A stretch of 64,000 nucleotides of DNA from an uncultured Bacteroides sp. (GTDB taxonomy: Bacteria > Bacteroidota > Bacteroidia > Bacteroidales > Bacteroidaceae). The notes beneath the pieces are model-generated. The model was given only the letters and a program-made list of their open reading frames with translations, was not told the origin of the DNA and did not search any database. The DNA is taken from assembly GCA_958453305.1 (NCBI GenBank), contig CAUDXH010000007.1, forward strand, positions 1-64,000, written 5' to 3'. The position numbers were made by a program, and so were the translations under genes. Shown here piece after piece: positions 36,219 to 44,056 of the stretch (its first letter is position 1; each line of letters starts with the position of its first letter).

Positions 36219-39200
36219 TTAGAAAGTAAGGCTGATACCTCCAGAGATGGTACGGATAGGAGAATACAGCGAGTTCGTTGAGGTGGTATAGCTCTGACGT
36301 GGGTCAAGACCTTTACGTTTAGCAATCAAGCCTACATTGTCGGCTGTGAAATATACACGCAGTTTTTCAATAAACATTTTCTTAACCAAATTGCTCGGTA
36401 AGGTATAACCTACGGTAATGTTGTTGATGCTCAAATAGTTTGAGCTGATTAACCAACGGTCGGATGAGGCATTGGTAAATGAATCCTGTGCATTCAGACG
36501 AGGTACGTCGGTATGTGTATTTGTCGGAGTCCAGGCATTGTAGATATCCTTGTGCCAGTTCTGACCTGCGCCCTTTCCTGCCATCATGTAACGGTAACCG
36601 CTGTCATAGATTTGTCCGCCAAGCTGGTAAGACAACTGGATAGAAGCATCAAATCCGTAAGCTTCGATACTTGTACCGAAACCGCCATATACTTTCGGCA
36701 TCAAGTTGTCGGTACCCACTTTGTTGGTCTGTGCCAAAGAATAGTTTGCAGTGGCATATTCTTTACCGTCTTTATCTTTTGCCCAGTAAAGAGCTTCACC
36801 GGTTTCTTCGTCAACACCTGCGTATTTCACCAAGTACATACGATACATTGATTCGCCTTCTTCATAGATATAGCTTCCGTCAATAAGCTGACCTTTCAGG
36901 TCGGGGTGAAGTTCGTTGATTTTGTTCTTCACAAAAGTAGCGTTGAAATTCACATCCCAGCTGAAGTTCTTGCGGTTGAAAATCTGATAAGTCAGATCAA
37001 GTTCAAAGCCAGAGTTGGTCATTGAACCCACGTTCATTGGGATATAAGTGTAACCCATACTTCCCGCAATCGGCTTGTTGTAAAGCATGTCGCTTGATTT
37101 GCGTGCAAAGTATTCGGCAGAACCGTTCAGGCGATTGTTGAACAAGGCAAATTCCAGACCTACGTTGTAAGAAGTAGAAGTTTCCCAAGTGATGTCTTTG
37201 TTACCCTTTGCAAAGAGCGTACCGTCAGAGAAGATGCCGTTTGCACCCATTACCGAGTACTGGTCCATCCAAGGATAGAAGTTCTTCTGTGAGTCGCCCA
37301 CTGATTTTCCAGCCGGAAGAAGCAAGTCGTCGTTACCCTGCTGACCGAAAGAAGCTTTCAGTTTCAGCATGTTTACCCAAGTTACGTTTTTCATAAACTC
37401 TTCGCGGGTAATCATCCATGCCGCACTGGCAGCCCAGAAGTCACCCCAGCGGTTGTCGGGAGAGAAACGTGAAGAAGCATCACGGCGGTAAGAAACGTTA
37501 CCGAAGTATTTGTCATCGTATGAATAGTTTACACGGCCGAAGAAACCTTCGGTAGCATAAGTCTGTTTGAATCCGGCAGCGTTTTTCTTGTCAATGGTGT
37601 TGCTTACAAATTCACTTTCCGGGTCATACAAGTTCTGTCCTTGTCCTGAAAGTTCGGTATATTCGTAGGTATAACCGTCATAACCGGCAGTAATATCAAA
37701 ATGATGAATGTCCTGAAGGGTAAAGTTGTAGTTGGCTACATACTGCTGGTCAAGACCGTAAGTACGCATGGCAGCCTGTACTACTTCACCATTATATTCG
37801 GCACTCTGACCCATATACGGATTGTTCAATAAGTTAAGGCGCGTATTATCTACATTCAAACCGAAGCGTGCGCTTACTGTAAGTCCCTTGATGGGAGTCA
37901 GTTCAGCAAACCAGTTGGTATTAAATACGTCTCTCATGTAGTTGGTCTTGTTGTAAATCAAGTCGCCTGCCGGATTGGCAATTTGCATGAAAGCACGTGA
38001 ATATCCGGGAACACTTTTTCCGTCACCATAGTCGTAAACCGGACGTCCGGTCAGGGTCATAATCTGTTTGTCTTCTCCGCGTACATACATCGGATAGATA
38101 GGAGCAATGTTGTTGGCAATATAGAAAGCATTACCTGAAGAGGCTGTGTTTGTCTGATCGCCCGGATAGCGGCTCTCACTATTGATATAGTTCACATTCG
38201 CGCCCACTTTCAACCAGTCGGTCACTTTATAATCCCCTTTCAAGCGTCCGCTGAAACGGGTAAATCCTGAACCTTCAATCACACCTTGGTCATCCAAATA
38301 ACCGAAAGCCATATAGAAAGTAGATTTGTCGTTACCGCCTGCAACATTGATGTTGTATTCCTGACGAAGCTTATTCTGGAACATTTCATCTTCCCAGTTA
38401 TCGGGAGTCAACCAGTTGCCGTATTTAGTCATATAACCTAATGTGGCATTCGGATTCAGCATCCCGTTGCTGCCGATAAGTAACTGTCCGGCAGGAACAG
38501 TATATACTGGATAACCTACACCACCGCCTGAGTTGCTGAGCAAAGTTTTGTTAGCCTGTACATGAGCAATGTCGGCAGGATAGCCGTTTGTTTGCGTGTA
38601 ACCGTTATAGATAGCTTCGTAAGCTTTTTCCATATAGTTTTTCGGGCTGGTCATCACGTCGTAGTTCTTCACTGCGCGAGAGTTTACACCCCATTTAGCA
38701 TCAAAGTTAACACGTGCCTTTCCGCTTGTACCCTTCTTGGTGGTAATCATGATGATACCGTTAGCACCACGTGCACCATACAATGCAGTAGAGGCAGCAT
38801 CCTTCAAAACGGTCATTGATTCAATATCAGCCGAGTTGATAGAAGACAAGTCACCGTCGTAAGGCACACCATCGACAACATATAAGGGGTCAGTACCTGC
38901 ATTGATAGAGCCTACACCGCGGATACGCACCTTGGCAGATTCGCCCGGCTGACCGTTATTGCTTAAAATCTGCACACCGGCAACTGCACCGGCCAGCGCA
39001 TTCGATACGTTTGAAACCTGACGTTTCTCAATCTTATCTGCTTTCATAACCGAAGCCGAACCGGTAAACGAACCTTTGGTAGAAGTACCGTAGGCTGTTA
39101 CCACTACTTCATCAAGTACTTCAGCGTCCGACTTCAAAACCACTTTGACAACCGGCTTAACGGCTACTTCCTGTGACTGAAGTCCGATAAACGAAATGAG

Positions 39201-39248
39201 CAAAGTCTTTGCGGAACTTGAAAAAAGTAGCTGTGCAAATGGCAACAT
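36219..39248 (-). CDS. SusC-like TonB-dependent transporter, 5'-truncated silent allele
   Basis: Residues from about 30 on form a normal SusC: the plug starting at LDEVVVTAYGT, with PLYVVDGVPYDGD, DIESMTVLKDAASTALYGARGANG, then the 22-strand barrel ending in an aromatic residue (GISLTF). The front is missing: there is no signal peptide and only the last strands of the carboxypeptidase-regulatory-like domain remain (SSAKTLLISFIGLQSQEVAV). The nominal start MLPFAQLLF is unrelated sequence upstream of a 58-bp block shared, inverted, with the other susC. Replacing it with the 5' end of that gene would give a 1066-residue protein in frame. I read it as the OFF allele of an inversion switch. Confidence 0.9.
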   Translation of the reverse strand: MLPFAQLLFSSSAKTLLISFIGLQSQEVAVKPVVKVVLKSDAEVLDEVVVTAYGTSTKGSFTGSASVMKADKIEKRQVSNVSNALAGAVAGVQILSNNGQPGESAKVRIRGVGSINAGTDPLYVVDGVPYDGDLSSINSADIESMTVLKDAASTALYGARGANGIIMITTKKGTSGKARVNFDAKWGVNSRAVKNYDVMTSPKNYMEKAYEAIYNGYTQTNGYPADIAHVQANKTLLSNSGGGVGYPVYTVPAGQLLIGSNGMLNPNATLGYMTKYGNWLTPDNWEDEMFQNKLRQEYNINVAGGNDKSTFYMAFGYLDDQGVIEGSGFTRFSGRLKGDYKVTDWLKVGANVNYINSESRYPGDQTNTASSGNAFYIANNIAPIYPMYVRGEDKQIMTLTGRPVYDYGDGKSVPGYSRAFMQIANPAGDLIYNKTNYMRDVFNTNWFAELTPIKGLTVSARFGLNVDNTRLNLLNNPYMGQSAEYNGEVVQAAMRTYGLDQQYVANYNFTLQDIHHFDITAGYDGYTYEYTELSGQGQNLYDPESEFVSNTIDKKNAAGFKQTYATEGFFGRVNYSYDDKYFGNVSYRRDASSRFSPDNRWGDFWAASAAWMITREEFMKNVTWVNMLKLKASFGQQGNDDLLLPAGKSVGDSQKNFYPWMDQYSVMGANGIFSDGTLFAKGNKDITWETSTSYNVGLEFALFNNRLNGSAEYFARKSSDMLYNKPIAGSMGYTYIPMNVGSMTNSGFELDLTYQIFNRKNFSWDVNFNATFVKNKINELHPDLKGQLIDGSYIYEEGESMYRMYLVKYAGVDEETGEALYWAKDKDGKEYATANYSLAQTNKVGTDNLMPKVYGGFGTSIEAYGFDASIQLSYQLGGQIYDSGYRYMMAGKGAGQNWHKDIYNAWTPTNTHTDVPRLNAQDSFTNASSDRWLISSNYLSINNITVGYTLPSNLVKKMFIEKLRVYFTADNVGLIAKRKGLDPRQSYTTSTNSLYSPIRTISGGISLTF
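39163..39220 (-). repeat. Left 58-bp inversion repeat (in susC1)
   Basis: The 58 bases are an exact reverse complement of 41179-41236. They encode the shared segment SSAKTLLISFIGLQSQEVA in both genes, in the same phase. Homology continues into the gene body (17 more bases after one mismatch) but stops abruptly at the outer edge. Confidence 0.97.
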
Positions 39249-39342
39249 ATAACATCCATCACGAAAGCATATAGGGTATAAGCTAATTTAGTGAAAACGT
39301 GAAATATTGTTGGCGTTTGAAGTAAATCTAACTGAAAATAAT

Positions 39343-39350
39343 TATTTTTG
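39343..39350 (+). promoter_or_regulatory. -7 element of the DUF3791-DUF3990 operon
   Basis: TATTTTTG matches TAnnTTTG, 23 bp before the likely ATG. A TTTG at 39316-39319 lies 23 bp upstream, slightly further than ideal. The promoter is inside the invertible segment, so it moves with the operon. Confidence 0.55.
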
Positions 39351-39372
39351 TACTAATGCTAAAAAGATGATT

Positions 39373-39597
39373 ATGAATAAAAAACTTCAAAATCGTATTA
39401 CCTATATGATTTATTGCATCAATGCTTTTGCTGAACGCTACCATCTGAATAGCAAACAGGCTTTTGCTTATTTGAATCGCTTTAAAGGTATCGCTTTCCT
39501 TGATGAATGCTACGAGGCTGAACATCAGCTTTCGCTAAATGATGCAGTTAATGATTTGACCGTGATTTGCAAACGAAATGGTGGAGGATTAGAATGA
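39373..39597 (+). CDS. DUF3791 family small protein (candidate antitoxin)
   Basis: The likely start is the ATG at 39373 (MNKKLQNRITYMIYC), 74 residues; ATGs at 39367 and further upstream are possible, but the promoter at 39343 argues against the longest form. The pattern QAFAYLNRFKGIAFLDECYEAEHQLSLNDAVNDL is the DUF3791 signature as I recall it. DUF3791 genes usually precede DUF3990 genes, which suggests an antitoxin or immunity role; this is inference. Its stop overlaps the DUF3990 start (ATGA). It lies inside the predicted invertible segment. Confidence 0.8.
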   Translation: MNKKLQNRITYMIYCINAFAERYHLNSKQAFAYLNRFKGIAFLDECYEAEHQLSLNDAVNDLTVICKRNGGGLE

Positions 39598-40052
39598 TTA
39601 CATTATATCATGGTTCGAATGTGGAGATCAATCAGATTTGCCTGGAAAAATGTAGCCCGTATAAAGATTTCGGACGTGGCTTTTATTTGACCGATATCGA
39701 AGAGCAAGCTTGGCAAATGGCTGTTCGTCGTACGCGCATTGCCGGAGAAGGAAGTCCGATTGTTTCCACTTATACTTTTGATGAGAAATATTTGGAAGAT
39801 TCTTCTTTCAAAGTGAAAGTCTTTGACAGTCCGTCTTTATTTATTATCGAAAACCGGAAAAGAAATAAACCTCATGGCTATGATGTAGTAATTGGTCCGA
39901 TAGCGGATGATGGAGTGGCTTTTCAGTTAGAACGATATAGCCGCCAGATGATAACTTTAGAAACATTGGTGAAAGAACTGACCTATCGTAAACTTAACCG
40001 GCAATTCTTTTTCGGAACAGAATTATCTATATCTAAACTACAGAGAATATGA
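39594..40052 (+). CDS. DUF3990 protein, ADP-ribosyltransferase-like fold (candidate toxin)
   Basis: The ATG at 39594 (MITLYHGSNVEI) gives 152 residues and an ATGA overlap with DUF3791. LYHGS near the start (His6), GRGFYLT (Tyr31) and a late TEL (Glu143) fit the H-Y-E triad of diphtheria-toxin-like ADP-ribosyltransferases, the fold I associate with DUF3990. There is no signal peptide, so it should act in the cytoplasm, on an unknown target. It is sandwiched between two small genes with 4-bp overlaps on both sides, the build of a toxin-antitoxin operon. Confidence 0.8.
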   Translation: MITLYHGSNVEINQICLEKCSPYKDFGRGFYLTDIEEQAWQMAVRRTRIAGEGSPIVSTYTFDEKYLEDSSFKVKVFDSPSLFIIENRKRNKPHGYDVVIGPIADDGVAFQLERYSRQMITLETLVKELTYRKLNRQFFFGTELSISKLQRI

Positions 40053-40270
40053 CAGATATGAATTCTTTTTTGATTGACTCATTGGTAGAGCAGTTAACCA
40101 TGATGCTTGTGGAAGAAAAGAAAATGACGATTGTTGAGGCGCTTGAAGTCGTTTATAACTCTCAGCTCTATGAGAAAATTTCGGATTTGGAAACCGGATT
40201 ATATTATCAAAGCGCACATTATAACTATGAATTGCTCTGCCACGAAATGAAGTATGGAAAGTTGGTGTGA
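40049..40270 (+). CDS. Small protein of the DUF3791-DUF3990 operon
   Basis: This 73-residue helical protein (MTDMNSFLIDSLVEQLTMML, then MTIVEALEVVYNSQLYEKI) overlaps the DUF3990 stop by 4 bp. Its pattern VYNSQLYEKISDLETGLYYQS recalls small DUF3791-like proteins that accompany DUF3990 genes, but I am not sure of the family. It could be a second antitoxin or a chaperone for the ADP-ribosyltransferase-like protein. It has no membrane segment. Confidence 0.7.
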   Translation: MTDMNSFLIDSLVEQLTMMLVEEKKMTIVEALEVVYNSQLYEKISDLETGLYYQSAHYNYELLCHEMKYGKLV

Positions 40271-40281
40271 TTTTCAAGGTC

Positions 40282-40350
40282 ACATAAGCTTGGGCACTGG
40301 AGAAGATAAGGTTTAAATACAGCTTATGTAAAATGTGCCGGATTTTTTTT
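40282..40350 (+). terminator. Possible terminator after the DUF3990 operon
   Basis: ACATAAGCT (40282-40290) pairs with AGCTTATGT (40321-40329). About 13 bases later a run of eight T residues follows (40343-40350). The gap between stem and T-run makes this less certain. Confidence 0.5.
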
Positions 40351-40979
40351 CGTCAGAAACTTCCTGAAAAGGAATAGAAACAGAAAGAATATAAAAAGCA
40401 TTTTGCGGTTCCCTAAATATACCTATATTATATAAAGGTGTTCATGCTCAGGAAGGATCTTAAGTGCTGAAAAACGATGGCTTTCGGGCGTGAAAGAATC
40501 ACGTTTTACAGATAATTTCATCCGAATTCAGTTGCATTTCGGATATACAAGCGGGGTTACACTCTGGAAAAGCAGTTGAAAGAATGGTATTCTTTTCAGT
40601 TTCTGTTCTACCCATTTTCTACTTTCTCGATTATATGAATCAAATACAGCCATGCAGAACCGGATACAGGTTTAAAAGTTCTTTAATCAATGTTTAAATT
40701 TACTCATTTTTAACTTGGCTTATTTAACGAATCTTTATAAACAAAAGCATAAAATATAGAAAGCAGATTAGCTTGCATGCTGACAAAAAACAAGGATTTA
40801 ATGGAAAAATATACGTATAAATTGCATTTAAGAGGGGTTGATATGTTAAAAAACAAACTTTTCTAAGCTATTTCTAACAAAAAGGATAAATATTTCATTT
40901 TTATTACTTATCTTCGCACATCGTTTGAGAGAATAAATTTTTATTAATTAACGTAAAGTTAAACTTTAAGAGAGGTTTT
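40351..40979 (+). promoter_or_regulatory. Long untranslated region upstream of susC2
   Basis: These 629 bp hold no convincing gene. The best -7 candidate is TATCTTCG at 40909-40916, one base from consensus, with a leader of about 57 nt and AGAGG just before the ATG. The AT-rich stretch 40680-40870 may carry operator or small-RNA sequence. Because it lies in the invertible segment, whatever control it exerts moves to whichever susC is attached. Confidence 0.45.
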
Positions 40980-43900
40980 ATGAAAAGAAAATTGATGCTG
41001 TTAATGACCTACCTTTTTATTGGTATAGGTCTGGTAAACGCTCAAATCTCCAAAGTGACAGGACATGTCACTTCTGAGGAAGACGGTTTACCTGTAGTAG
41101 GTGCATCTATCTTGGTAAAAGGTACTGCAGTAGGTACTGTTACTGATATAGATGGTAATTTCACATTGACAAATGTGCCAAGTTCCGCAAAGACTTTGCT
41201 CATTTCGTTTATCGGACTTCAGTCACAGGAAGTAGCTGTTAAGCCGGTTGTCAATGTAGTTTTGAAATCAGATGCAGAGGTGTTGGATGAGGTAATGGTC
41301 GTTGCTTACGGTACGGCAAAGAAATCATCGTTTACCGGTTCGGCATCTACCATTAAGGCAGAGCAGATTACTTCGGGTTCAAAAGAATCTTTGGATAAGG
41401 CATTTGCCGGAAAGATGGCAGGTGTGCGTATCGCTTCTGCTACCGGTGACCCGGGTTCTATGGGTGAAATGAACATCCGTGGTGTCGGTTCTATCAATGG
41501 TTCTAAGTCTCCGCTGTATGTAATCGACGGTGTAGTAATGAAATCGGATGGCGATATGAACTACTACGGAAAGTCTCAGAGTGTATTGAGTACTTTGAAC
41601 CCGGATGATATTGAAAGCATGACGGTATTGAAAGATGCTGCCGCTGCTTCTCTTTACGGTTCACGTGCTGCAAACGGTGTAGTTATCATCACTACCAAGA
41701 GCGGTAAGGAAGGTAAGACTCGTGTATCTTACAACGGTGAAGTGGGATGGAACAAAATGGCAGTTGACCAGTATAAGATGATGGGAGCTGCTGACTATGC
41801 AAACTATGCCCGCGAATCATTGGCTAACTACTATATGGTGTTTGAAGGAGTTCAGACTAAGGACGAAGCTTATCAGATGGTTGATAAAAACAATGACGTA
41901 GCAGCTTTCTTGAGCGATCCTACCGGAAAAACTGCAACCAACTGGAAAGATGAAATCTACGGTACTGCTGTTACTCAGAACCATCAGATTTCATTGAACG
42001 GTGGTAACCAAAACACTAAATTCTATGCCGGTGTAGGTTACAACAAGAGTGAAGGTATCGTATTGGGTAGTGACTTCAAGCGTATTTCTGCCCGTGTGAA
42101 TGTAGACCAGAAGATTACTGACTGGGCTGACTTCTCAGTAAAACAGATGGTTGCTCACACCACTCAGAATGGTTTCCGTGACCAGAACGACCAGGCTCAA
42201 GGTTTGGGTACAAGCTCTCCGCTGGGTATCTTGTTTGCAATGGACCCTACCGCTCCGGTATATAATGAAGACGGTTCGGTGAATGCCAATGCCGGTTACG
42301 GTCAGGTAAGCAACCCGCATCTGATGTTGGGTGGAAGAAACAGTGATACAGCTATGGAATGGATTCAGAGTAAAATGTTCCGCAGCTTGACCAATGCTGA
42401 ATTGGGCTTGCACTTCTTGGATAAGATTTTCTTCAAGTCAATCTTCGGATACGACTATATCGATAACAAACACTTTGAATATTGGGACCGTAACGGTGTG
42501 AACGGTGCAGCAGTAGGTGGTATGGGTTCTCGCTATACTTTCCAGAACTCTACACTGACCACTTCAAATACGTTGACTTATACCGATACATTCAATGACA
42601 AACATAACCTGTCAGTAATGGCTGGTTTTGAATTGGAAGACCAGAACTTGCTTCAGATTATTGCAAATGTGAAGAATTACTCAAGCTCATTGCCCGAGTT
42701 GTCAAACGGACAGCCCGATGCAGCATCAAGCTATGATTACGGTTCAGCTATGATGTCATACTTCGGTAATGTAAACTATAACTTTGATGACAAATACTAT
42801 CTGTCGGCTTCATTCCGTCGTGACGGTTCTTCTCGTTTGAGCGAAGACAACCGTTGGGCTAACTTCTGGTCAGTATCAGGAGCATGGCGCCTGAGCAAAG
42901 AAGGATTTATGTCTGATATGCCGTTGTTCAACGACTTCAAAGTGAAAGTTTCTTACGGTACAAACGGTAACTTGCCTCTTGACTATTATGGTTATATGGA
43001 CCTTTATGCAGGTTCTGGATACGGAAACAATCCGGCTATCTTCTGGGCACAGTTGGCTAACAAAGCGTTGACTTGGGAAAAATCAAAGAACCTGAACGTG
43101 GGATTCGAATGGAATATGTTCGGACGTGTAACTTTGTCTGCTGAATATTATTTGAAGAAAACTACCGACTTGTTGTTCCAGGTTCCTACTGCTTTCGAAA
43201 CTGGTTTCTCAAGCCGTTGGGATAACTTGGGTGAACTGAAAAACGATGGTGTGGAAATTGAAATCAACTCACAGAACATCATCACTAAGGACTTCACTTG
43301 GAACACCAACTTCAACTTTACTTTCCAGAACGCAATCATTGAAAAACTTCCGGAAGGAAAAGATATCCAGTATGGTGACGGACAGATGTATATCCACCGT
43401 GAAGGTGAGTCTATGTATACTTTCTACTTGCCGGAATGGGCAGGCGTAAACCCTGACAACGGTGAAGGGCAATGGTATGTTGATCCGGCTGACCACTCTA
43501 AAGGTCTGACTAATAAATATAATGAAGCTGGATGGGGTGTAGTAGGTAAGGCATTGCCCGATGTAATGGGTGGTATGACCAACAGCTTTACTTATAAAGA
43601 CTTCGACTTGTCATTCTTGATTTCTTATCAGTTTGGTGGCGATATGTTCGACTATCCGGGCTACTTTACTCACAATGACGGTTTCCGTCTGGGTAATACA
43701 GTGCCTGAAGCCGATGCAGCCGATTACTGGAAGAAACCGGGTGACGTTACTGCATACCCGAAACCGGTTTATGGCAACCCGCAGCGTCCGGACCGCTTCT
43801 CAAGCCGTCAGGTTAAGTCGACCGACAACATCCGTTTGCGTGAGCTGACTGTAGGTTATAACATTCCGGTGAAGAAGTATATCAACCGCTTGCGTGTATA

Positions 43901-44036
43901 CTTCCGTGCAAACAACCCTTGGTTGATTTGGGCTAAGACCGACAACGTAGATCCGGATGTGGCAATCAACGGTTACCGTCAGGTAGATACTCCGCAGTTG
44001 AGAAGCTGTGTATTCGGTGTAAACTTAGAATTCTAA
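40980..44036 (+). CDS. SusC-like TonB-dependent transporter, complete allele (cluster 2)
   Basis: This 1018-residue outer-membrane transporter is complete. A signal peptide (about residues 1-21, LMTYLFIGIGLVNA) leads to a carboxypeptidase-regulatory-like domain (ISKVTGHVTSEEDGLPVVGA), then the plug from LDEVMVVAYGTA with SPLYVIDGVVMKSD and DIESMTVLKDAAAASLYGSRAANG, and the barrel ending FGVNLEF. No STN domain is present, so signalling to an anti-sigma factor is not expected. Codon 67 onwards begins the 58-bp block shared with susC1. susD2 follows after 20 bp. This is the ON allele in the sequenced orientation. Confidence 0.95.
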   Translation: MKRKLMLLMTYLFIGIGLVNAQISKVTGHVTSEEDGLPVVGASILVKGTAVGTVTDIDGNFTLTNVPSSAKTLLISFIGLQSQEVAVKPVVNVVLKSDAEVLDEVMVVAYGTAKKSSFTGSASTIKAEQITSGSKESLDKAFAGKMAGVRIASATGDPGSMGEMNIRGVGSINGSKSPLYVIDGVVMKSDGDMNYYGKSQSVLSTLNPDDIESMTVLKDAAAASLYGSRAANGVVIITTKSGKEGKTRVSYNGEVGWNKMAVDQYKMMGAADYANYARESLANYYMVFEGVQTKDEAYQMVDKNNDVAAFLSDPTGKTATNWKDEIYGTAVTQNHQISLNGGNQNTKFYAGVGYNKSEGIVLGSDFKRISARVNVDQKITDWADFSVKQMVAHTTQNGFRDQNDQAQGLGTSSPLGILFAMDPTAPVYNEDGSVNANAGYGQVSNPHLMLGGRNSDTAMEWIQSKMFRSLTNAELGLHFLDKIFFKSIFGYDYIDNKHFEYWDRNGVNGAAVGGMGSRYTFQNSTLTTSNTLTYTDTFNDKHNLSVMAGFELEDQNLLQIIANVKNYSSSLPELSNGQPDAASSYDYGSAMMSYFGNVNYNFDDKYYLSASFRRDGSSRLSEDNRWANFWSVSGAWRLSKEGFMSDMPLFNDFKVKVSYGTNGNLPLDYYGYMDLYAGSGYGNNPAIFWAQLANKALTWEKSKNLNVGFEWNMFGRVTLSAEYYLKKTTDLLFQVPTAFETGFSSRWDNLGELKNDGVEIEINSQNIITKDFTWNTNFNFTFQNAIIEKLPEGKDIQYGDGQMYIHREGESMYTFYLPEWAGVNPDNGEGQWYVDPADHSKGLTNKYNEAGWGVVGKALPDVMGGMTNSFTYKDFDLSFLISYQFGGDMFDYPGYFTHNDGFRLGNTVPEADAADYWKKPGDVTAYPKPVYGNPQRPDRFSSRQVKSTDNIRLRELTVGYNIPVKKYINRLRVYFRANNPWLIWAKTDNVDPDVAINGYRQVDTPQLRSCVFGVNLEF
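41179..41236 (+). repeat. Right 58-bp inversion repeat (in susC2)
   Basis: This is the exact reverse complement of 39163-39220. Upstream of 41179 the two genes share nothing, as expected if crossovers occur inside the repeat. Confidence 0.97.
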
Positions 44037-44056
44037 TTTAAACTTGTTCAGAAATT

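Larger units (their letters stand above)
39163..41236. mobile_element. Predicted invertible segment (susC/susD phase switch)
   Basis: Two perfect 58-bp inverted repeats bound about 2 kb. The inside holds the promoter region and first 66 codons of susC2, plus a three-gene DUF3791-DUF3990 operon. In the sequenced orientation susC2 is complete and susC1 truncated; inversion would swap this with no frame change. The recombination site itself should lie inside the 58 bp. Related SusC/SusD shufflons are known in Bacteroides fragilis; that this one flips is inferred. Confidence 0.85.
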
